Positions 21,887 to 32,600 of a stretch of DNA of 64,000 bases are shown here, in pieces. This stretch comes from Sacculina carcini (Eukaryota > Arthropoda > Thecostraca > Sacculinidae): NCBI GenBank assembly GCA_916048095.2, contig OU696581.1, positions 8,690,766 to 8,754,765 on the forward strand, read 5' to 3'. The notes under the pieces are model-generated. The model was not told where the DNA came from. It made no database searches and saw nothing but the letters and a program-made list of their open reading frames with translations. The position numbers and the translations under genes are program-made. The stretch's first letter is position 1, and every line of letters begins with the position of its first letter.

Positions 21887-24736
21887 ATGGCGGCCGAAGG
21901 CAACATGAAGCACATTATCACACTGGGCAACTCCATCATCGGAGTTTCGGTGCTGGCCATGCCCTACTGCTTCCGACAGTGCGGCCTCGTGCTCGGCATC
22001 TTGCTGTTGTTTGTCAGCGGCGGTATCAACAGACTCAACTGTCACTTCCTCATCAAGTCGGCCATCAGCACCAAGCGCAGAAGCTACGAGTTCCTCGCCT
22101 TCCAAGTGTACGGCTCCCTGGGCAAGTTCGCCATCGAGGTCATCCAGATCGGCTTTCTGTTCGGCATCTGCGTGTCGTTCTTCGTGATCGCCGGCGATCT
22201 CGGTCCCAAAATGCTCGCCAAGATGTTCTCCATCGAGCCCGACCAGCAGACTCGCTGCGTCTTCCTGCTGGCCATGTGCACGTGCGTCGTGGCGCCACTG
22301 TGCCTGCTGCGCAACATTGCCAGTCTGGCCAACATCAGCGCGCTGTCGATCGCCTTCTACGTTGCGCTCGCGTGCAAGGTGTGTGCCGACGCGTGGCCGC
22401 ACATTGTGTCGGGAGCGTGGGTGCACAGCGTGGCACTGTGGCGGCCGCAAGGCGTGCTACACACGCTGCCCATCATGGCCCTGGCGCTCGCCTGCCAGAC
22501 CAACGTGTTCTCCATCTACGACGCGCTGGCCGAGCCGGCGCTGGGCCGCATGAACGCCGTGATCGGCGGCGCCATCAACTTGTGCTGCTGCGTCTACATG
22601 CTGGTCGGCTTCTTCGGCTACGTGGCGCTCTACGACACCGACTTCGGCGGCAATTTGCTCATTCACCTGGAGTCGTCGGTGGTGTCGCGCTGGATCAACG
22701 TCGGCTTCGTCATGTCTATCGCCATGGGCTTCCCGTTGATCGTGTACCCGTGTCGGGTGAGCATCAACTCGCTGCTGTTTCGACGAGGCGCCGGAGTGTT
22801 GGACTCCTCGTCGTCCGGCTACATTCCCGAACTGCGCTTCAGGTGCATCACTCTGTGTCTGCTGGCTGCCTCGCTGCTCGTCGGCATCATGATCCCCAGC
22901 ATCGAGGTGGTGCTGGGACTACTCGGCTCCACCATGGGCACGGCCATTGCCATCCTCTTCCCGTCGTCCATGTTCATCAGACTGCAGAACAGAGAGAGTG
23001 TGGAGCGGTCTGCGGCTCGCTGTACGTTTGTGCTCGGTCTTCTGCTGCTCTTCTGCGGCACCTATGCCAACTTGTACGCGGCCGATCAAATGGCTCCGCG
23101 CTCGGCCACTGCTTCACTCAACCAGCATATTGAACAGCCGCCGCCGCCGCCAGTCGTGGCCGATAATCCGGCCGTCGCACCTGCCATTGCTGGCAACAAG
23201 ACGGCCAGTGCGTCCGAGGTTGGCGTATTGAGCGAGAGGAAGCGATCTGACGTGGCGGCGGCGGCTGGCGACGGGCAGCAACAGCGTCATGAACCTGCAG
23301 TGCCCGAGCCTCCGCCGGCCGTCGAGCCAGCAGGTGTGGCGAGGCCGGACGGCGACAAGTTGGACGCGCAGGCGATCGTGAAGGAGCGCGAGGAAAGACA
23401 GCAGGAATCTGGCGTGCACGGCGACAAGACTAGACTGGAAGAGAAGCAGGAGCAGGTGTTGAAGAAGCTGCAGGAGACACATCAGCAACAGAAGGCCTTG
23501 TTGAACGAGCAGAAGAAGATCCTCAGTGAGATGAAAGAGCAGAAACGTCTGGTGGACGAGGCACCTGATCTTGGACAGCAGCCGGCAGGCGGCCGACTCA
23601 ATATTCACGCACCTGTCGATAACAGCGAGGCGCGTGCTGCCGTCAATGTCAACCAGCCAGCTGCACGTGCAGCGTACCCGGCCGCTGACGGTGATAACAC
23701 TGATAACAAGCTTCAACAAGCCGCGCCACCTGTCGCCATCAACAACAATAACAATAACAACATGGCCAACAACAACAATAACATGCTCATCAACAACAAC
23801 AACATGGCCAACAACAATATGCTCAACAACAATAACATGGCCAACAACAACAACATGGCCAACAACAATAACATGGCCAATAATAATATGCTCAACAACA
23901 ATAACATGGTCAATAACATGGCTAACAACAACATGGTTAACAACATGGCCAACAAAAACAACAACATGGCCAACAATAACATTAACATGGCCAACAATAA
24001 TATGCTCAACAACAACAACATGGCCAACAACAATAACATGGCCAACAGCAACAACAATAACATGCTCAACAACAACAATAACATGGCCAACAACAATAAC
24101 AACATGGTCAATAACAACAACAACATGGCCAACAGCAACAATAATAACATGCTCAACAACAACAATAACATGGTCAACAACAACAATAACAACATGGTCA
24201 ATAACAACAATAACATGGCCAACAACAATAACAATAACATGGCCAACAACAACAATAACATGGCCAACAATAACAACATGGTCAACAACAATAACATGCT
24301 CAACAACAACATGGCTAACAATAACATGCTCAACAATAACATGCTCAACAATAACATGGCCAACAAAAACATGCTCAACAACAACAATAACATGGCCAAC
24401 AATAACAACATGCTCAACAATAACAATAACATGGCCAACAACAACATGCTCAACAACAACAATAACATGGCTAACAACATGCTCAACAACAATAACATGG
24501 CCAATAAAAATGTGGCTGGCAACATGTTGAACACCAAAAACATTGTTAACAACAAGATGCTTAACAACAACATGCTTAACAAGATGGTCGACAACATGCA
24601 AATCCAGAATAACAGAGCTAACAGTAACGGCAATGTTGGCATGCCCAATGGCGCAGTCAGGATGAACGACGGGTACAAGCAAACTGAGCCGCGTGCCGGC
24701 GTGTACCAGGCACCGCTCGTGAGGCACGCACTATGA
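21887..24736 (+). CDS. SLC38A10: SLC38A10-like amino-acid transporter with Asn-rich tail
   Basis: 949 residues, starting at the ATG at 21887 (MAAEGNMKHIITLGNS). The N-terminal ~400 residues are an amino acid/auxin permease-type transporter with about eleven membrane helices. The signature IIGVSVLAMPYCFRQCG near the start matches the SLC38A10/A11 branch of sodium-coupled neutral amino-acid transporters. The long hydrophilic C-terminus is characteristic of SLC38A10: a Pro/Ala-rich linker, a Glu/Lys/Gln coiled-coil-like segment (about 495-560, e.g. EEKQEQVLKKLQETHQQQK), and then, unusually, about 285 residues of Asn-rich repeats (618-904) before a short terminal segment (905-949). The gene is one exon here, whereas the human orthologue has many. 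A TTGTTATTGCAG at 21808-21819 might be a 5'UTR splice acceptor. Function is inferred as plasma-membrane or ER glutamine/alanine-type transport. Confidence 0.93.
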   Translation: MAAEGNMKHIITLGNSIIGVSVLAMPYCFRQCGLVLGILLLFVSGGINRLNCHFLIKSAISTKRRSYEFLAFQVYGSLGKFAIEVIQIGFLFGICVSFFVIAGDLGPKMLAKMFSIEPDQQTRCVFLLAMCTCVVAPLCLLRNIASLANISALSIAFYVALACKVCADAWPHIVSGAWVHSVALWRPQGVLHTLPIMALALACQTNVFSIYDALAEPALGRMNAVIGGAINLCCCVYMLVGFFGYVALYDTDFGGNLLIHLESSVVSRWINVGFVMSIAMGFPLIVYPCRVSINSLLFRRGAGVLDSSSSGYIPELRFRCITLCLLAASLLVGIMIPSIEVVLGLLGSTMGTAIAILFPSSMFIRLQNRESVERSAARCTFVLGLLLLFCGTYANLYAADQMAPRSATASLNQHIEQPPPPPVVADNPAVAPAIAGNKTASASEVGVLSERKRSDVAAAAGDGQQQRHEPAVPEPPPAVEPAGVARPDGDKLDAQAIVKEREERQQESGVHGDKTRLEEKQEQVLKKLQETHQQQKALLNEQKKILSEMKEQKRLVDEAPDLGQQPAGGRLNIHAPVDNSEARAAVNVNQPAARAAYPAADGDNTDNKLQQAAPPVAINNNNNNNMANNNNNMLINNNNMANNNMLNNNNMANNNNMANNNNMANNNMLNNNNMVNNMANNNMVNNMANKNNNMANNNINMANNNMLNNNNMANNNNMANSNNNNMLNNNNNMANNNNNMVNNNNNMANSNNNNMLNNNNNMVNNNNNNMVNNNNNMANNNNNNMANNNNNMANNNNMVNNNNMLNNNMANNNMLNNNMLNNNMANKNMLNNNNNMANNNNMLNNNNNMANNNMLNNNNNMANNMLNNNNMANKNVAGNMLNTKNIVNNKMLNNNMLNKMVDNMQIQNNRANSNGNVGMPNGAVRMNDGYKQTEPRAGVYQAPLVRHAL
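23740..24590 (+). repeat. Coding (AAC/AAT)n-ATG-GCC/CTC minisatellite inside SLC38A10
   Basis: About 850 bp of in-frame units of 3-5 Asn codons followed by Met-Ala, Met-Leu or Met-Val (NNNNMANNNNML). AAC and AAT codons are mixed and lengths vary by whole codons, so the reading frame has been kept through many expansions. The antisense frame is also open (Val/His-rich) but is a shadow. Confidence 0.95.
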
Positions 24737-24776
24737 CTGTGATGTGAGGTGTCATCTGTGAAAGTGTAGTTCTCTC

Positions 24777-24808
<32 letters not shown>

Positions 24809-24911
24809 TGTGTGTGATATTGTGCTTGTGCAAATACAAATTGTCCGATATTGAGCCAGTTGTAGAATAACCGCCAGAGTCACAGCTGATCATGAACCGA
24901 AATATTGAGAT

Positions 24912-25234
24912 CAGGGGTCTTAACCTGGGTTATACACACCCCTCGGGGATATGGGAACAAAAGACCGGGGACATGGGAATATACTGCTGAGTACTGGTAT
25001 AAATTATCCACGGTTTATGAATAATTAAATTATCAATAATTATGTTATTTCGTAGTAATTCGTATCTAAAGTACAGTAAATTCAAGCGATTGAAATACTC
25101 GTGGATATGGAAGACATACTGGCAAATAATAAGATTGGTGATAATTATTTGAACAGTCAAGTAAGTCGGGAGTATGGGAGCATATTCGACAATCTATTTA
25201 GGATATGCAACCATTAAAAGGTTGATAAGCCCTG
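24912..25234. mobile_element. hAT-like non-autonomous element with 7/8 target duplication
   Basis: The left end CAGGGGTCTTAACCTGG and right end CAACCTTTTAATGG (reverse complement) form imperfect inverted repeats beginning CAGGG. Flanking octamers ATTGAGAT (24904-24911) and ATTTAGAT (25235-25242) differ at one base. The interior is AT-rich without coding capacity. It lies between the 3' ends of SLC38A10 and COX18. The stretch 24737-24911 is SLC38A10 3' flank with a GT tract (24777-24815). Confidence 0.78.
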
Positions 25235-25246
25235 ATTTAGATCAAT

Positions 25247-25252
25247 TTATTG
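25247..25252 (-). terminator. Candidate AATAAA poly(A) signal for COX18
   Basis: Minus-strand AATAAA about 290 bp beyond the COX18 stop codon, just outside the hAT element. It is the only hexamer noticed in the expected place. Confidence 0.35.
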
Positions 25253-25540
25253 TGATATAATGCTTAAACGCTGTCAGGATTCACACACACGCACACACAT
25301 ACAGGCAGAGAAAACACACATGAACGTAAGATTGTTGATTTAATACTGCCACAGTGTGTAGACACGTCAAGACATGAATGAACTGCTCTTCTCAATCGCA
25401 CTGCTACAGACGTTGCACTGACGCGCAGAATCGCTGAAAATGACGACAAAATCACAAGCCGTGTAGAACCGCTGGGCAGAAATACGATCAACTATCAGAT
25501 ACAAGCGTGTCTTTCAGTTGTACAGCCGAAATTGAGCAGA

Positions 25541-26582
25541 TCAGGGGGTTGGAGGGGGTTGTCTTTTGAGTCGACACAACAGCGCGCGCCACAACTGTCG
25601 ATATGGAGTGACAGACTCGTACTGGGTACGAGGAATACGCAACAAACGACGCACTCTCGGACTCATCAGCGCCAGATTGGTGGCCAGCGAACACGACGAC
25701 GACACGCTCCAGTACAACACCAGTGCCTGCCACACACACACACACACATATACACACGACCACACACACATACACACAAGGGTGTAGATTTGTGTCGAGG
25801 CTCGGGGGGATGACAGCCATCATGCATTAGTGTTCAAAGTTGACTCAGTTGGTCAATTGTATGAGACCCTCAACTATTTTATGTCTATTGAATTATACAT
25901 ATATATCAGACACTCAATGAAAAATATACTACGTATAATTACATACACACACATTTGTCGTGTCTTGCTACTTTTTGCTATGTTGATTTTCATGACAATA
26001 TACCCAATGAACTAAACTGATCATTATCGGGAGGTATAATTGCATATTCATAACCCCAGTCAAGTTATTAGAGGGTGTATATACCCCCATACCCCGAGGA
26101 TATACACCTATGCACACACACACACACACACATGCGCACACACACACACACGTGTCTAAAATACACCGTCGTCACATCTAAGCGTAATTAAGAGCATACG
26201 CCACAATAAATGTACCAACACGCAACGCTTCATTCTGGCAATATATCGAGCTTTTTATGGCAAATATACGGCGGATGTGATGCAAATTAAGCACGAGTAA
26301 TATGGTGAAAATGCAGCTCAATAATCGATACATTATCGTCCAACACAATGCTTCATGTTGAAACATGCACCATGGCGTGGCTGACACACCCACACACTGA
26401 CACTGACACACACACACACACACTGACACTGACACACACACACTGACACACTGTAGCTGCACTGACCGACGGAATGAAACTGGACACTGCCAGTACGAAA
26501 CAACACAGAAATCGCCCCAAATACACCGGCACCTTACTCAATCCCACCAGCGGCTTCAAACGACTCATCACCCCTATCTATC

Positions 26583-26663
<81 letters not shown>

Positions 26664-29600
26664 ATACAAAACTAATTCAAGATTAAAAATCATTTGAACA
26701 TCCTCGAGCAGTGGTTCCCAAAGTGGGCGGTACCGCCCCGTGGGGTCTGTGGAAAGATCTGGGAGTGGTAAGCGGGCGGCAGGGCGGCCTGAAGCTTATT
26801 TTTCAGTGCATATTGCTGAAACGGTTAAAACTTCCACAAAAAATAAATTGGTTTACTGATTTTTATTATTATTTGTGAAATGCACATTCATGTTTGTTTC
26901 CATATATATGTATATGTGTGTGAATGTGTGTGGGGGGAGCGCTAGGAATTCACCCCAAGGGATTCCAGCCTGCCAAAGTTTGGGAACCACTGCCCTATAG
27001 TTATCACATATACTATATGCATTTGGAATATCACAACTTTTCTTTTTTCTGTATATTTATAGTAAAATTTGATGCGTTGATACTAACTGTCCTAGTTGTA
27101 TGCTATCTTTTACATATAGTAACGAGATTTTATTTATAAAAGAAATTGAATCGTCTGTATGAAAAACGTTTGCCTGAAAGACAATTGGCATACGTGTTTT
27201 TACTGTTCTGTTTGTGTATGTGTGTATGTGTATGGACAATAAACATTCATCATCATTGGAGAGTGAATTCACTGAGAGACAGAGCAGAGGAGGACCTCGA
27301 GTGAGCAGAGGTTGACACAGGCGGTGATGAGAGGCAGCAACATGAGAGGATCTGGCGCTAACAGGTTGGGGAACCACAACGCTCCGCCCACCGATAAGTT
27401 CAGCTGGTTGAGAACGGCCACTGTAACAACCACAACACAACCAACGTCACCACAATATCGCGTCTACTAAACACCGATCGTGTTTGATGCTGTTCACGCC
27501 GGTGAGAAGTAGTATCAGACGGCGCGGAACTCGAGAATAACAACTCGCTACTGTGCCAGCAATCAGCGACGAGCCCAGCAATCAACACTGTCAACTGAAC
27601 ACTTGAGAAACACACGCAAAAAACTACCCACAGGTCCAATGAGGAAATTGCCGAAACTGGTGTGTATGAGAATTGTAGTTAGAGCTTTTCGTTGTGTGTG
27701 TGTGTGTGTGTGTGTTTGGAACTCTGTTTCACAGAAAGTGTGCTTCCTTTACGATCACGCTTGAAAAAATGCTGCTAAAAAGCGGCATATTTTGGCATTG
27801 TCGCTTCTGCCAGGATTCTCTCCTGAAAGGAAAATTGGACGTGACTCATGGAAGTGACGAAGATTCTCAGCATATCTCGGATATCGACGAGAAAATCGAC
27901 AAACGACTGAAAATTGCACTGGATGATTTCAAGCAGGAGGTGCTTCAATCAGTCCATTCAAATCCGGCGACGTATGCTGCTGTGACCTCATCGTCTTGTG
28001 AGAACCAGTCCATAGTGAACACAAGTGACTCAGACTGTGACAGTGAGGCTGCCACTGCCTCGTCTGCCCCTCAAAAATGGACAACTGTCGAACGAAAAAG
28101 GAGTAGAAGAACAAAGAAGCGGACCACTCCAACGCGTGAGACCACTGCCAAAAAGTCTTCCAAGAAACCTATGTCGACTGGCTCTGCTAGCATCACGGAG
28201 CTGCCGACGGTGTCTCGAACGTCTGTTGTGCATGTTTTCGCAACGCGCTTCCACGTGGACGCGAAGGCTGAGCACTTGGCAAACCATCTGGCGTCTGCGC
28301 TGAATATCGATGCTGACAGCATATCGGTCGAGAAGCTGAAGACAAGACATGACTCTTATAACAGCTTCAAAGTGTCGTGTCGTGGTGCTGACCGTGCAAC
28401 AGTTATGGAGACGGAGATCTGGCCGACTGGCTGTCTATACAGGCGGTGGCATCAACCTGCACGATCATCTGAAAAATCGCAATGACTGCACTCGAACCGG
28501 TGTCCGGGAAAAGCACAAACAACCTGTGCTTTCTGGAATATGAGGTCAGCTCGAAAAAAATCCTCACTTGTAAATAGCATTCTAAATGACGGTATCGATA
28601 TTTTTTGCATTGCTGAGTCTTGGCTAGCGGATGAAGAGAGTGCAGCATTTTCTGCCAATCTTCCCGATAATTTCTCTGCCATACATTATTGTCGTGATAC
28701 AACAGGTGGGGGTATAGTTTTTGTGTATAACAAGCGCTTTGTCGTACATAAAATACCCTTTTCCTTGTCTATCACTACATTTGAATATGTTTGCGTTCGT
28801 ATTAAGAACCCGGATCATAGCCGAACGTTTTGTATATTAACTGTATATAGACCTGGACATACTTCTGGCTCAGCGTTTATTGAGGAGTTTTTCGCCCTGG
28901 TTGAAATTCTCACTTCTATGTTTTATGAAAATGTATATATATGTGGGGACTTCAATTTCTGGTTAGATCAACCTCATCTGAAAGCTCACTCTCAAGCATT
29001 TCTTGATAGTCTTCAGTTATATGGTATGACAAATCATGTGAGCCATCCTACACATGATCATGGCCACATTTTGGACCTTGTAATTAGCCCCGACTCTCAA
29101 AGTGCATCGGTCATTGATGTGCGGATAGACCCCATTGATAAGGACGTTTCCGATCATAGTTTAATTATATTTAATCTTGATATTACTCCTCCTGTGAAAT
29201 TGTGTACAAAAATATCTTTCTATGATTATAATCGTATTGATGCTGAATTATTAAAATTTGAACTCTGTAAAAAATTATATATCTTAAACTATGCTTCTCT
29301 ACCAATTGATGAATTGTATCCATACTTTGAGAGAAGCATGTATGATATTCGTTGCATGTGTGTCCCGTATGTACATAAACTTATAAATGTTCACCAATCC
29401 GCTCCTTGGTTTAATGGACAGCTGTGTGAGCTCAAAAAACGAAAAAGAAGGCTTGAACACCGTTGGCGCCGTAGTTTTTCTGCAGATGATTGGAATGATT
29501 ACTGTCTTGCTAGGTCAACTTATAACCGAGGTGTTACACAAGCAAAACAGGTATATTTTAATACTAAAATTATGGACTCACGACCGGATGCACTGTGGAG

Positions 29601-32600
29601 AACTCTCAATGGACTGATGGGTAATAAGCGTAGCTCTAACGAAAACGTGTGGAGTGGAGACGAATGTCGAGATATGCCTAATACATTCCGCCTGTTTTTT
29701 CAAAATAAAATTGATAAAATTCACGCATCAATTCAGGTCCCAATGAGATATGTAAATACTTCATTGCGTAATCCAATGTCATTTACATCCTTTCAACCAA
29801 TTGACTATTGTTCATGTACAGCATTGATCAATCGTAGTTCTATGCGATCCAATATTCTCGATCCGATTAAATTTAACTCTATCAAATCTCATTTATCATT
29901 CATTGTACCCTTTGTCTTGTACCTTGTAAATACTAGTTTCATGCATGGTAGATTTCTTGCTTCCAAGAATTCTGTTATTACTCCTGTTTTAAAAAAGACT
30001 GGATTAAACGTGGAATCCTTTGGTAATTACCGGCCTGTATCACAAATACCGTGGGTGTCTAAACTTCTTGAGTATGCTATATACGATCAACTGTATATAT
30101 TCCTGGAAAATAACTCTCTTCTCCTGCCACAACAGTCAGGATTTCGGAGGAATCATTCTTGTGCCACCTCATTGCTCTGTACATATGACTATTCTTTGAA
30201 CGCGCATCTAAGCGGCCAAAACGTGCTTCTCATGCAGCTTGACTTTTCGGCGGCATTTGATACTGTGTGCCACGAAATGCTGCTGGAAGATTTATCAAAC
30301 TGCGGTGTATCTGGGAGTGCACTCTCGCTCATTCGAGATTACCTAACAGATCGCATGCAAACAGTGATTCTGGACGGAGTTCAAAGCCAGTGGTTTCCCC
30401 TGAAAACTGGAGTTCCTCAAGGCTCCATTCTCGGGCCTTTGTTTTATAATGTATATATACTGTCCATAAAGCGGGTTCTTAACAACTATGCTGTAAATTA
30501 TCAAGTGTTTGCCGATGATATTCTAGTGTATTTTAAGTATTCTGATGATGTACAGGCAGTATCCACTATCAGGGAAATACTGCAAGCTATTAACACCTGG
30601 GCAGCCTCCAAGCACCTAAAGCTGAATGAGGAAAAGACCAAATTTCTCGCCATAACGAAAGAGCAATTGAACGGTTCTCTCTGCAATGAGCTTGATCTGG
30701 CTGAAACCACCAAACATCTCGGTGTAACGCTAGACAGGTTGTTAACATTCGAGCCTCATGTATCTGCGCTGGTGCGTAATTGTAATTATCACATACGTAG
30801 AGTGTATTATATAAGGAAATTTTTGACTGTAAATGCTGCAAAAAAACTTGTGGATTGTCTCATTTTGAATAGGATTAAGTATTGCTCTGCCCTTCTACTG
30901 AATATTAACCACCGAACTCTGCGGAAACTGCAGAGTGTGATGAACAGGTCGTGTCGTCTTGTGTTCAACCTGCCTAGACGCACTTCTCTGGTGAAATATT
31001 TAATCAAACTAGCCTGGCTTCCTGTCAAGGCTGACATTGAGTACAACCTGCTTTGTATAGTTCACTCTGTCCTTGTAAATAAAACACCTGCCTATCTACA
31101 AGACCTGCTATCTTTCAAACAAATTTCACCAGATTATGATTTGCGCCAAAATACTCAAAATTTTCAATACGAACCTGCATTTCCCTCTAGACACTCGCAC
31201 TATAACCGCTGCTTTCAGTATATGGCCCCCAGGTTGTACAATAAGCTGCCACAGTTCATTAGGGGATCTCACTCTCTCTCACTTTTCAAAAGTAGACTTA
31301 AGAAATATTTATTGGAAAAATCTTATGACCGCGAAAAACTCCTCATTAAACCTGAGTACACGGTGTAAATTTTGCATATTCACGATTGTTAATACAGTTG
31401 CTACATGTATAGAAAATGTATTGTGTTATCTGAGTGTGCGTTTGGTTGGGGTTTCGTATCTATTTATATCTATGGTGGATCTTTGTATTTGTACGTGTGT
31501 GTGAGTGTATGCGTGTGTGTGTGTACGACTGTCCACGCTGTGTCGGTTTCCTTTGAATTGTGGGTACGTAAGTACTCTTATACCCAACCTGTGCATGTGA
31601 GCGTGTATGTGTATGTGTGCATGTGTGTGTTTGTATGTGTGTGTGTGTGTGTATGTGTGAGGGTCCACGCTGTCCCCACTGCGTGGGTTCTTTGATTGAC
31701 AGCGTGACTGCGTCCTCAATACTGTTTCGACATGTCAATACTGTTTACGTCTACATGTCATCATTGTATATATATATGTGGTGTGCGGTGTGTTTGTGAT
31801 GTATGATGTTTTCGTGCGCTCAGTACAGGTAGTACCTGGCTGAATTCCCTGTAAGATTAGTGTCATCGCTATCTTGATGAACCGTAAGGTATTTGCTGAT
31901 GGGCGCATGTACGTGTGTGTGCGTGTGTCTGTGTTCTGCCTGTATTGTATTGTCCTGCTTTGTAAATACGAAACATATTTGAATATGCATGTGATTGTGC
32001 ATGAATGTATGTGGTGTGTAATGTTTATATTTGCGCAATTGAGACATGATGTGTGTATTGCGCTTTACAAATGACTCAATAAATGAAAATGAAATAAATG
32101 AAAATGTGTGTGCAAGTGTGAGTGTGAGTGTATGTGTGTGTGTGTGTATGTGTGTGTGTGTATGTGTGTGTGTGTGTTTGCACAGTGCTGCGTTTGCAGG
32201 ATGAGTTCTAGGTATCACGTGGCGTTGATCGGGTGTCGTGTTGAGATGTAAGGATGTGTGTGTGGGGAGTTCCAGCGATGTCCCACGCGCGCCTGTCTTT
32301 CAATATATCTTGTTTCAGTTTGTTTGTCAAATTAGAAGAACAAAGCGCGTGCGTGTGTGACACACTGACCATCGTCGGCAAGCGGCCAGGCCATGGTGAG
32401 ATTGCGCAGCGCCATTGACATGCTCACCCACACAGGCAGCTGCAAAAAAGTGATAGCCACACCCTTGGCCGGGTGACAGTTGTTCTGTACAATCATCTCG
32501 GACATGTGTCGCTTTATCTGAACAAGCACAACCACAACCCACTCACTCACGTAACAAACACATTCTCCCTCTCACACACACACACACATGAGTCAAAACA

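Larger units (their letters stand above)
27714..32105 (+). mobile_element. Nearly complete CR1/L2-type LINE inside COX18 intron 3
   Basis: A 4.4-kb element in the orientation opposite to COX18. It has an N-terminally truncated ORF1 abutting a (GT)n tract at 27692-27713, a full-length ORF2 with intact endonuclease and reverse-transcriptase motifs, and a ~740-bp 3' UTR rich in GT. It ends TTGCGCTTTACAAATGACTC then AATAAATGAAAATGAAATAAATG, a GCGCTTTACAAA-type 3' terminus with short direct-repeat tail typical of the L2/CR1 group rather than poly(A). No target-site duplication was found, in keeping with that group. Confidence 0.9.

Noticed and set aside
21653-22450. 265-codon minus-strand frame overlapping SLC38A10 5' end
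   Set aside because: Shadow of the transporter exon; composition is that of antisense GC-rich codons.
23114-24727. 537-codon antisense frame opposite SLC38A10 (Val/His/Ile-rich)
   Set aside because: It is the complement of the Asn-codon repeat and of a GC-rich coding exon; no start context or family features.
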